Of a stretch of DNA of 8,050 nt, positions 1-5,710 are shown one piece after another (within the stretch, counting starts at the first letter, position 1; every line of letters starts with the position of its first letter). The stretch comes from Bacteroidota bacterium (GTDB lineage: Bacteria > Bacteroidota > Ignavibacteria > UBA10030 > BY39), in NCBI GenBank assembly GCA_018830765.1, contig JAHJRJ010000097.1, positions 1 to 8,050 of the forward strand, in the 5' to 3' direction. The translations under genes and the position numbers were made by a program. The notes beneath the pieces were generated by a model. It was not told the DNA's origin. It saw nothing but the letters and a program-made list of their open reading frames with translations, and did no database searches.

Positions 1-390
1 ATTGTAGAAAAATTTTCAGAAAGCCAAAATGCTGACTCTGCACAATTTTTGATTGCAGCAATTTATAACAATGAGCTGCAAGATTTTCACGCTGCTCTTG
101 CAGAGTACCGAAGGTTCACGGAGCTATATCCCACCAACCCTAAAGTACCGAAGACAATGTTTTTGATTGGATTCATCTATAACAATCAACTGCACAATAT
201 CGACAGCGCGAAGCTGGCTTATGAGGCATTCTTGGCAAAATTCCCGATCGATGAACTTGCCGCCTCAGCACAAATGGAAATACAAACACTTGGTAAAGAC
301 CCGAGCGAACTCATCCAACCTAAGTTAGTAATTAAGGAGGAGACTCCAAAAGGTAAAACAAAATCGGGAAGCACGAAAGCTAAGAAATGA
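1..390 (+). CDS. Tetratricopeptide-type repeat protein, C-terminal part (5' end outside window)
   Basis: The frame is open from the first base, so this is the 3' end of a longer gene; internal start codons such as the TTG at 49 are not its true start. About 129 residues are visible. Helical repeat units of TPR character can be read: one around YNNELQDFHAALAEYRRFTE and a second around IGFIYNNQLHNIDSAKLAYE. Each ends in the Y/F-P (ELYP, AKFP) typical of TPR units in YbgF/BamD-like envelope proteins. The tail is a lysine-rich low-complexity stretch (KGKTKSGSTKAKK). The role is probably a protein-interaction scaffold; I cannot name a partner or tell whether the missing N-terminus carries a lipoprotein signal. 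It is coupled to the next gene through an ATGA stop/start overlap, so the two are very likely co-transcribed. Confidence 0.75.
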   Translation: MVEKFSESQNADSAQFLIAAIYNNELQDFHAALAEYRRFTELYPTNPKVPKTMFLIGFIYNNQLHNIDSAKLAYEAFLAKFPIDELAASAQMEIQTLGKDPSELIQPKLVIKEETPKGKTKSGSTKAKK

Positions 391-1292
391 AAATTTCGGA
401 TGATTACCGGAAGTATTTGCAACCGGAAGTTGTTGCAAAGCTTTCGAATATGGAACTCGTCGCCCGACTTGTAGTCGAAGGATTTATAACGGGTTTGCAT
501 AAAAGTCCTTACCACGGATTCAGTGTCGAGTTTGCAGAGCACCGACAGTATATGCCGGGTGATGAGCCGAAACACATCGACTGGAAAATTTACGGTAAGA
601 CAGACAGATACTACATCAAGCAGTTTGAGGAGGAGACAAATCTAAAATCATACATTATTCTCGATGCGAGCCGCTCGATGGCGTATGGCTCGAACAGGAA
701 AATAAGTAAGCTTGAATACGCCTCGTACATAGCGGCTGCTCTTTCGTACCTAATGGTTCAGCAGCGCGATGCAGTCGGTTTGACCGTTTATGATGAGAAG
801 GTTCGAACCTTTATGCCGCCGCACGCAACTAAGTCGTATTTAAAGGCAATACTTAAACAACTTGAATTGACCGAAGGAAGTAATAAAACCGGGACTGCGG
901 CATCGCTCCACCAAATTGCAGATAGAATTAAGCGTCGCGGACTTGTGATAATCTTAAGTGATTTGTTCGACAAGCCGAACGAAGTTGCAACGGCGCTAAA
1001 ACATTTCCGACACAAGAAGAATGAAGTAATTGTAATGCAGGTTCTTGACCCGCTTGAGCGAAGCTTTGCTTTCGGCGGCGATGCAGTTTTCAAAGATATG
1101 GAAACCTCTGAGGAAATTATGACTCAACCCTGGCATTTACAAAAAGCATATCAGGAGGAGATGAAGAAATTTTTAGACTACTACAAAAAAGAATGTAGGG
1201 AGAATAATATTGATTACGTTTTGTTAGATACAACTACGCCTTTCGATACTGCGCTGTTTCAGTATTTGAGTAAAAGGCAGAGGTTAGGATAA
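387..1292 (+). CDS. DUF58 domain protein with von Willebrand A-like fold
   Basis: This is a complete 301-residue protein. The DUF58 signature lies at about residues 49-86: FAEHRQYMPGDEPKHIDW, followed by KIYGKTDRYYIKQFEEE. A VWA-type fold follows, with a MIDAS-like D-x-S-x-S (D93-A-S-R-S97), a central strand VIILSDLFD (187-195) and a late strand YVLLDT. Length and layout match the short, soluble DUF58 proteins usually encoded beside MoxR-type AAA ATPases and batA/batB-like genes. In those operons the protein is thought to work with MoxR in metal-dependent assembly or chaperone functions. No MoxR gene is visible; it may lie upstream. The start is fixed by the ATGA overlap with the preceding TPR gene, implying translational coupling, and no strong ribosome binding site is needed or seen. 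Specific function is unknown. The family call is firm. Confidence 0.92.
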   Translation: MKISDDYRKYLQPEVVAKLSNMELVARLVVEGFITGLHKSPYHGFSVEFAEHRQYMPGDEPKHIDWKIYGKTDRYYIKQFEEETNLKSYIILDASRSMAYGSNRKISKLEYASYIAAALSYLMVQQRDAVGLTVYDEKVRTFMPPHATKSYLKAILKQLELTEGSNKTGTAASLHQIADRIKRRGLVIILSDLFDKPNEVATALKHFRHKKNEVIVMQVLDPLERSFAFGGDAVFKDMETSEEIMTQPWHLQKAYQEEMKKFLDYYKKECRENNIDYVLLDTTTPFDTALFQYLSKRQRLG

Positions 1293-1358
1293 ATAAATGA
1301 GAAAAATTTGTTACTATTTTATAGTTATTAAATTTCGATAATACTAATTTTTAAAAAA

Positions 1359-1362
1359 GAGG
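1359..1362 (+). promoter_or_regulatory. Ribosome binding site (GAGG) for the 89-residue ORF
   Basis: GAGG lies 5 nt upstream of the ATG at 1368, in an otherwise A/T-only leader. It supports that start codon. Confidence 0.45.
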
Positions 1363-1367
1363 ATTAA

Positions 1368-1637
1368 ATGCCGAATAAACCAGCTATAATTAAATACGAA
1401 AATGATTATATTAAAATAGGATTATCGATAACAAACCCCACAGGTAAAATTAGAGTCAAGAAAAAAGAGAATAGGTTAGAATTTGGTGAACCTGTATCCA
1501 CCAGGAAATATTTATTAGATGAAAGTTGTTATATAGAATGGCAAATTGGTTATGATAATCCTAATCAGGATGAAGATGGGGTTGTAAAGGAAATAAAATT
1601 TGAAAGGAAAGGTGAAATTAAGTTTGGTTACGAATGA
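1368..1637 (+). CDS. Small hypothetical protein, 89 residues
   Basis: I do not recognise this protein. It is charged, rich in lysine and glutamate, with alternating hydrophobic residues suggesting beta strands (YIKIGLSI, CYIEWQIGY, EIKFERKGEIKFGY). It has no signal peptide or membrane segment. A GAGG at 1359-1362 sits 5 nt before the ATG, a reasonable ribosome binding site. The base composition is AT-rich, like the methyltransferase remnant that follows and unlike the DUF58 gene before it. Its last 38 bases overlap the open frame of that remnant in another phase. It may therefore be a real accessory gene, or the front of a gene cut off at a recombination junction near 1600. Confidence 0.5.
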   Translation: MPNKPAIIKYENDYIKIGLSITNPTGKIRVKKKENRLEFGEPVSTRKYLLDESCYIEWQIGYDNPNQDEDGVVKEIKFERKGEIKFGYE

Positions 1638-2406
1638 CCCAATAGCAGTAAATGTATTAAGACTTCTTGGATATAAGAACGTTGAAATAGATAATTCATT
1701 ATTAAATGTCCATCGAAAAAAATACAAATTGAAGGATGCTGATCATTTAATCGTTATTGGAAATCCACCATATAATGATACGACATCAAAAAATAAAAAA
1801 TCTGGTAGGAATGCAAAACAAAAGACACCATTTCCGATTGTTGCAGCGTTATATTTAAGAAATTCTGAAGGTATGAGATATGAATACATATACAATTTTG
1901 AATTTGATATTTTGAATTCGGATGATAAATATATTTTAAAAAATTACGAAACAATTGATGGTTATATTCGAAAATATCCACCAACACAAAAGGATAAAAA
2001 TCTAAAATCTGATATTGGGTTATATATGCATAATATAAGAGATACAAATTCTTTAATTACCAATGGTTATTTAACAGAAAAATTTGATCCTTCCAGATAT
2101 ATCACTATCAATTTTAATGACCTATATAAATATGCTTACCTGAATTGTATGAGGAGATATTTCTTGAAAGATTTCAAATTTGGGAATCTATCTCCAATAG
2201 TCAATAAAAGTGGGCTTGAAAAGGATGAATATTTACAAGACTTATGTATAATCGATACAATTTGTAATAATCAAAAGCTGATGGTATTTAATGTAGATAA
2301 TAAGAGTGGTATAATATGGACAAGGCATTTATATGAAAAATATTTAGGGGAAAAAGATAAATGTTTAAGAAAGATAAATGGCTTGAAGTTATGCGCCATG
2401 CGATAG
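1600..2406 (+). pseudogene. Defective N6-adenine DNA methyltransferase (NPPY type), truncated and internally deleted
   Basis: The frame contains IVIGNPPYNDTTS, the catalytic motif IV of amino-methyltransferases, at residues 55-58 (bases 1762-1773). Upstream only VTNDPIAVNVLRLLGYKNVEI precedes it. The S-adenosylmethionine-binding motif I, expected further N-terminal, is absent, and the only start is a TTG inside the preceding ORF. After NPPYND the sequence runs through a short lysine-rich stretch straight into KTPFPIVAALYLRN. From memory of this restriction-modification methylase family, roughly 80 residues normally separate these parts, so an in-frame deletion near bases 1805-1825 is likely (inference). 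The rest (GYIRKYPPTQ, IGLYMHNIRDTNSLITNG, KFGNLSP) resembles the family's target-recognition region. The 3' end runs out of phase into a phosphorylase tail. Enzymatic activity is not expected. No cognate restriction endonuclease is visible. Confidence 0.7.
2353..2380 (+). repeat. 11-bp direct repeat at the methylase/phosphorylase junction
   Basis: AAAGATAAATG occurs exactly at 2353-2363 and at 2370-2380, a 17-base offset that changes reading frame. The first copy is read by the methyltransferase frame as KDK-C, the second by the phosphorylase frame as KDK-W. It marks where unrelated coding fragments meet. It may be a short-homology recombination scar or a small tandem duplication. Confidence 0.5.
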
Positions 2407-2474
2407 CATTGAACGCCTCATTTTTTAATACCGAGAGAATGGTTCAGGAGTATGTGTTAAATGCTTATCTATAA
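2361..2474 (+). pseudogene. glgP: C-terminal remnant of alpha-glucan (glycogen) phosphorylase
   Basis: The 37 codons read FKKDKWLEVMRHAIALNA followed by SFFNTERMVQEYVLNAYL and a TAA stop. This matches the extreme C-terminus of bacterial/archaeal alpha-glucan phosphorylases, where a W-x-x-x-M segment is followed by a conserved F-x-T-x-R-M-V-x-E-Y before the end. The complete enzyme (GT35, PLP-dependent release of glucose 1-phosphate from glycogen) is over 500 residues, so nearly all of it, including the catalytic and PLP-binding core, is missing. A TAA at 2358-2360 immediately precedes the ATG at 2361, and the upstream frame is methyltransferase. It is therefore a tail left at a junction rather than a small gene. 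It lies 27 bases before the pyruvate kinase gene, which fits an original glycolytic/glycogen operon. Confidence 0.65.
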
Positions 2475-2501
2475 ATAAGATAGGCGCTATGAAGGGATTC
2501 T

Positions 2502-3539
2502 ATGGTTAAGACTAAGATAATCTGTACTCTCGGTCCGGCATCGTCAAGCGAAACGGTGCTCAGAAAGATGATGCTTGCCGGCATGGATGTTGCGCGCCTT
2601 AATTTTTCGCATGGCAAGCCGCAGGAATTACTCCATCGGATAGGCCTCATTCGAATCTTAAATGCGAAATACCACAGGCGTATAAGGATCCTCGGTGACC
2701 TTCAGGGGCACCGCATAAGGATAGGTGAGCTCGTGGCGCCGTTAGAGCTTAAAAAACGCAAGATTTTGTGGCTTACTCAACAAAAGGTAAAGGGTGAGCA
2801 CACAAGGGTATCGTTTGATTACCAAGGTTCGCTACGAAATATAAAGAACGGACAATATATATTCATAGACGACGGAAATATTGCTTTAGAGGTAATAGGT
2901 CGCACTAAGAATAGCCTGAAAACAAAAGTGATAATCGGAGGTCTGCTTAAGGAGCATAAGGGCGTAAATATCCCTGAGGCAAGGCTTGAATTCGGCAGTA
3001 TAAGTCAGAAGGATATAGAGGATATACTCTTTTGTGAAAAACACGGTGTTGAATATATCGCACAGTCATTCGTGCGCACGAAAAAGGATATTCTGGATGT
3101 AAGAAAACTGCTAAAGCCAGGCTCGCAGTGCCGGGTTATCGCTAAGATCGAGTGCAGGGAAGGGATACAGAATATTGATGAGATAATCAAGGTTTCTGAC
3201 GGCATTATGATTGCGCGCGGAGATATGGGGGTATCGTTACCCGTCTACCAAATACCCATTATTCAGAAGATGATAATAAAAAAATGCAACCGCGCAGGCA
3301 AATTTGTTATCACCGCCACGCAAATGCTTGAAAGCATGACCGAAAACCGCATCCCTACCCGCGCAGAGGTAACCGATGTGGCCAACGCCATAATAGACGG
3401 TACTGATTTTGTTATGCTTTCAGCAGAGTCAGCCGTGGGGAAATACCCGATAGAGACAGTTGGCGTGATGAATAACATCATAAAGTTCACAGAAGGGTAT
3501 TTAAAACGGCCGATACAGAAATTAAATACGGCTTTTTGA
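2502..3539 (+). CDS. pyk: Pyruvate kinase, short form lacking the C-terminal domain
   Basis: The 345-residue product is a recognisable pyruvate kinase (phosphoenolpyruvate + ADP to pyruvate + ATP). It opens with KIICTLGPAS and MDVARLNFSHG (R32, N34, S36), then DLQG with metal-site D66. The B-domain insertion spans about residues 77-155. K215 and E217 of VIAKIECREG are the catalytic lysine and metal ligand. IARGDMG (D241) and TATQMLESM (T273) follow, then PTRAEVTDVANAIIDGTDFV. The sequence ends just after the barrel (NIIKFTEGYLKRP), so the ~130-residue allosteric C-terminal domain is missing. Single-barrel kinases of this size exist, and no trailing remnant is visible, so it may be natural. 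The usual proline after DLQG is H70. A GAAGGG lies 5 nt before the ATG. All core residues are present, so activity is plausible, but allosteric control would differ from classic PykF/PykA. Confidence 0.9.
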   Translation: MVKTKIICTLGPASSSETVLRKMMLAGMDVARLNFSHGKPQELLHRIGLIRILNAKYHRRIRILGDLQGHRIRIGELVAPLELKKRKILWLTQQKVKGEHTRVSFDYQGSLRNIKNGQYIFIDDGNIALEVIGRTKNSLKTKVIIGGLLKEHKGVNIPEARLEFGSISQKDIEDILFCEKHGVEYIAQSFVRTKKDILDVRKLLKPGSQCRVIAKIECREGIQNIDEIIKVSDGIMIARGDMGVSLPVYQIPIIQKMIIKKCNRAGKFVITATQMLESMTENRIPTRAEVTDVANAIIDGTDFVMLSAESAVGKYPIETVGVMNNIIKFTEGYLKRPIQKLNTAF

Positions 3540-3581
3540 AACTAGTGAGAGAATATTCATCCCGCAGAGATGTAAAAATTC

Positions 3582-3587
3582 AAGGAG
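3582..3587 (+). promoter_or_regulatory. Ribosome binding site AAGGAG before a GTG start
   Basis: AAGGAG is followed by a 7-nt spacer and then GTG at 3595. This clear Shine-Dalgarno sequence decides the GTG start of the capsule-type gene. It contrasts with uvrA, which has none. Confidence 0.7.
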
Positions 3588-3594
3588 TGAAAAC

Positions 3595-4575
3595 GTGAAG
3601 TTTCTATTATTGGTTTGGAAGGGCGGAGTTATTGAGAGGTTTGGGCTCTTACGTAATGCGCTTGTTTCTTTGGGAAACGAGGCAAAACCTATCCTACATC
3701 CCCGTTCTGAGGGGCCTGTTGAATTTCACGGAGAAACGATAAATGATAAACTATCGCTAAAGATGCTCGGTAAGCTTAAACCAGATTATATAATCTTGTG
3801 GAACGGCGACCTTCCCAAAGACGATATCGTGAAGAATTGGGCCATAAAGAGCGATATACCCATAATTTATGTTGAGATGGGCTGGTTCCCCCAAGAGAAG
3901 ACCGTTTATTTTGATTTTCGAGGCGTTAATGCTTCTTCCGAAATAAGGGGCATAAAATTAAAGAGGGTTTCGTTATATCAGAGGAAAAAATTGCATATGT
4001 TTCTTCAAAAATATCATCAAGAGATGAACCTGTACGGTAATAAACTCCCTTCTGATTTTATTTTTGTTCCCCTTCAGGTAGAGACCGATTCAAATATATT
4101 GAAAAATTCAGCCATTAAAACAATGAAAGGCCTAGTAGAAAGAGTCGCCTCTATCTTTAAAGACGAAATTATTATAGTTCGTCCCCATCCGAAACATCCC
4201 GATGTAAAGCTTGGCAGGATACCGAATATGTGCGTCGATACAAGCTCGGATCTACATAATCTTGTAAAGAAAGCAAGGGTTGTAGTTGGAATAAATTCAA
4301 CCGTCTTACTTGAAGCGTTAACGTATTTTAAACCGGTGGTCGCTCTTGGCGAAGGATTGTTTTCAAATCACAATGTTTTGATTGAAGGCAGAGATCTTAC
4401 CAACGCAGAGATCATCCATGAAATAAAAAAATTGATTTCTAAAGAAAAAAAGGCCAGAATAGAAGACTTTCTATATGAACTCATTTTTAAACGCACTTAT
4501 TATAATGAACATCTTTCGGATTCAAGTATGGTAAAAAATAGCCATTGGTATAAGAAAATTTCGAGAAGGCTATAA
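3595..4575 (+). CDS. Capsule polysaccharide biosynthesis-type (KpsC/KpsS, Kdo-transferase-like) protein
   Basis: This 326-residue protein starts at GTG and is complete. The N-terminal half has a Rossmann-like beginning (MKFLLLVWKGG), then PDYIILWNGD and IIYVEMGWFPQ (91-100). The C-terminal half carries the typical series FVPLQVETDSNI (157-168), RPHPKHP (196-202), VVGINSTVLLEAL (230-242) and KPVVALGEG (246-254). This order is characteristic of the PF05159-like capsule synthesis family, GT-B-like enzymes that add beta-Kdo residues to the lipid anchor of exported polysaccharide. The R-P-H-P-K-H-P and N-S-T-x-L-L-E motifs are the likely nucleotide-sugar-binding elements. No signal peptide or membrane helix is seen, so it should be cytoplasmic. 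It lies 55 bp after pyk, same strand and similar codon style, plausibly one transcript. No other capsule genes are visible, so the substrate cannot be given. Confidence 0.7.
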   Translation: MKFLLLVWKGGVIERFGLLRNALVSLGNEAKPILHPRSEGPVEFHGETINDKLSLKMLGKLKPDYIILWNGDLPKDDIVKNWAIKSDIPIIYVEMGWFPQEKTVYFDFRGVNASSEIRGIKLKRVSLYQRKKLHMFLQKYHQEMNLYGNKLPSDFIFVPLQVETDSNILKNSAIKTMKGLVERVASIFKDEIIIVRPHPKHPDVKLGRIPNMCVDTSSDLHNLVKKARVVVGINSTVLLEALTYFKPVVALGEGLFSNHNVLIEGRDLTNAEIIHEIKKLISKEKKARIEDFLYELIFKRTYYNEHLSDSSMVKNSHWYKKISRRL

Positions 4576-4644
4576 CCAAATACCGATACTGATGCGCTAT
4601 TGGTTCAACTGAATAAGGCGGTAGGCAGAAAAATGAAAAAATAA
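4576..4644 (+). other. Open stretch in phase after the capsule-type gene stop (possible coding remnant)
   Basis: Directly after the TAA at 4573-4575 the same phase stays open for 22 codons (PNTDTDALLVQLNKAVGRKM, then KK) and ends in TAA. It has a coding-like look and could be the tail of yet another lost gene. It is short enough to be chance, and I recognise no family. Confidence 0.2.
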
Positions 4645-5179
4645 GAATGGTATCCCAAATGATGAAGACCTATCTTTATTTTATAACGTACTACCAGATT
4701 GTTTTCGAGTGCTAAAGGAAAATAGTTTTTTCATCACATTTTTTAGCATAAAGTTTCTTAATAAATTATTTATCAATAATCCGTTTAACTACTTTTGGCA
4801 AATTGTCTTATACTGTCCCGAAGGAGAAGTTAGATCGCCAGTAGGACATACCAAATTTATGTCGTGTTTTATTTTTAAAAAGGGTGAACCCAAAATTGTA
4901 GAATATAACAAAGACATTTTCATTGATACACCAGGAAAAATGATTGAACCTGACGAAGGTTATATCAATCATCCAACTCCAAAGCCGAAACATTTTATAG
5001 GGGAAGTTATAAAAATGTTTAGAAATGAAAATGATATAGTTTTAGACCCTTTTATTGGTAGCGGCAGTACAGCTTTAGCGTGTCTTAAAAATCATAGAAG
5101 GTTTATAGGTTTTGATATCGATCAGAATTATTGCGCCCTCGCTGAAAAAAGAATAAAAAAATATTTTTTGAGTCGTTAA
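4637..5179 (+). pseudogene. C-terminal half of a beta-class DNA methyltransferase (N6_N4_Mtase type)
   Basis: The open phase begins after a TGA at 4634-4636. Homology-like sequence precedes the first usable start: LSLFYNVLPDCFRVLKENSF is the helix-strand seen after motif IV in beta-class enzymes, so the GTG at 4709 is inside the domain. The C-terminus has the classic beta-class order: HPTPKP (motif X region), then IVLDPFIGSGSTALAC (motif I, SAM-binding F-x-G-x-G) and RFIGFDID (motif II). The N-terminal (D/N/S)PP(Y/W) catalytic motif and substrate-entry part are missing. Full-length relatives run about 230-300 residues; about 181 codons are open here. Activity is not expected. It is a different class from the NPPY remnant at 1600-2406, so the two are not halves of one gene. 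It closes the block of transferred-looking genes. Confidence 0.75.
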
Positions 5180-5423
5180 ATTCTTCTTCAAATCAGACTG
5201 AACAATTCTATAGCAACAATCTTAATGTCTATAAGGAGACCAGTTCAGAAGTTGGACAGACCCACATCACACATCTCACTCGCCTGCTGCGGGCAGTTAT
5301 ATCATATTCCATCATCTTGCGTTAAAAGCCTCAGCAACACGCTATATGAATTATGCATCAGAAAGTAAGCGACCGTGCTGGTTGTATCGTTTTGGTTGTG
5401 TCATAGGCTCCGTTCGGTTTGCA

Positions 5424-5446
5424 TCCCGTCTTGAAACGTGACGGGA
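5424..5446. repeat. GC-rich hairpin TCCCGTC / GACGGGA
   Basis: Perfect 7-bp inverted arms at 5424-5430 and 5440-5446 enclose a 9-nt loop (TTGAAACGT). No T run follows on either side, so it does not look like an intrinsic terminator. It recalls the CCCCGT/ACGGGG palindromes elsewhere in the window but is not identical. Confidence 0.5.
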
Positions 5447-5480
5447 CAGGGAGCTTCGGGCGTGTCTTTTCTTTTCCGTA

Positions 5481-5541
5481 ATTGCGATCCCCCTCGAAGA
5501 GCGGGAGAAGCAATCTAACTTGCTCAGGATTATCAGATTGC
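5481..5541. repeat. Degenerate REP/MITE-like element with GCAATCT / AGATTGC arms
   Basis: Arms GCAATCT (5510-5516) and AGATTGC (5535-5541) are exact reverse complements around an 18-nt loop. To the left is ATTGCGAT...CTCGAAGAGCGGGAGAAGCAATCT. This resembles the widespread intergenic palindrome family that reads ATTGCGAGG...GAAGCAATCT in many bacterial genomes (recalled, not searched). The left end is eroded and the right outer arm is missing, so it looks like an old copy. Confidence 0.35.
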
Positions 5542-5567
5542 CTTATTAAGACAGCAATCGAAGTTGA

Positions 5568-5594
5568 TCCCGTCCGAATTTTTCCTCGGCGGGA
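5568..5594. repeat. Hairpin TCCCG(T)CCGA / TCGGCGGGA
   Basis: A 9-bp stem with one bulged T (5573) pairs 5568-5577 with 5586-5594 around an 8-nt loop (ATTTTTCC). The T run is in the loop rather than after the stem, so it is not a standard terminator. It is GC-rich compared with the AT-rich DNA that follows. Confidence 0.5.
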
Positions 5595-5623
5595 CTACGC
5601 TAATTATTTAGTTATTTGTTAAT

Positions 5624-5710
5624 TTATAGATTATAATCTTGCGTCAATACAGCCCTTAACGTTCCGCTCTTAATAACACTCCTTTTGGGCGCATCAACGG
5701 GAAATTTCAT
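5624..5710 (-). pseudogene. hicA: HicA-type toxin remnant with internal deletion, 28 codons
   Basis: Read on the minus strand, the frame starts ATG at 5710 and stops TAA at 5626-5624. It encodes MKFPVDAPKRSVIK joined to SGTLRAVLTQDYNL. The first part resembles the start of a HicA subfamily that I recall beginning M-x-F-P-x-D-A-P-K. The second resembles the usual C-terminal IKxxTLRxIxTQ segment. The middle, including the RNA-binding G-x-H-x-x-x region with the catalytic histidine, is missing, probably about 45 residues. HicA proteins are normally 60-85 residues mRNA interferases. The ATG overlaps the hicB stop as ATGA (5710-5707), the expected coupling of a hicB-hicA operon, which strongly supports the assignment. 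The deletion kept the frame. The product cannot be an active ribonuclease. Confidence 0.55.

Larger units (their letters stand above)
5180..5623. other. Non-coding stretch with hairpins and no recognisable gene
   Basis: No gene is supported here on either strand. A 46-codon phase is open just after the methylase stop (NQTEQFYSNNLNVYKETSSE is part of it). It has no start codon or recognisable family and could be a remnant or chance. From about 5400 onward the stretch turns GC-rich and carries the hairpins at 5424-5446 and 5568-5594 and the degenerate repeat at 5481-5541, listed separately. Confidence 0.6.

Noticed and set aside
333..341. Strong AAGGAGGAG Shine-Dalgarno inside the TPR gene
   Set aside because: It encodes Lys-Glu-Glu and is followed by no start codon at proper distance; the DUF58 ATG is 46 bases away.
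219..575. Antisense gene across the TPR/DUF58 junction
   Set aside because: It overlaps two well-supported coupled genes and its translation resembles no protein; it is a shadow frame.
788..1093. Antisense gene opposite the DUF58 gene
   Set aside because: The minus-strand frame is a low-complexity shadow of a well-conserved plus-strand protein and has no ribosome binding site or family.
1600..5179. The two methyltransferase pieces as halves of one gene split by the inserted block
   Set aside because: The first has NPPY followed by its own C-terminal region. The second has the beta-class order with the SAM motif at the C-terminus. Target regions and styles differ, so they are remnants of two enzymes.
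5182..5325. 46-codon open phase after the second methylase as a gene
   Set aside because: No start codon, ribosome binding site or recognisable family; the length is within chance expectation.
5568..5594. Rho-independent terminator
   Set aside because: The T run lies in the loop rather than after the stem, and no T tract follows on either strand.
5180..5710. Integron array with attC sites between cassette-like genes
   Set aside because: GTTAAAA (5321 region) and CTTAACGTT (5655 region) hint at attC core sites, but no paired RYYYAAC/GTTRRRY boxes, integrase or repeated cassette borders are found.
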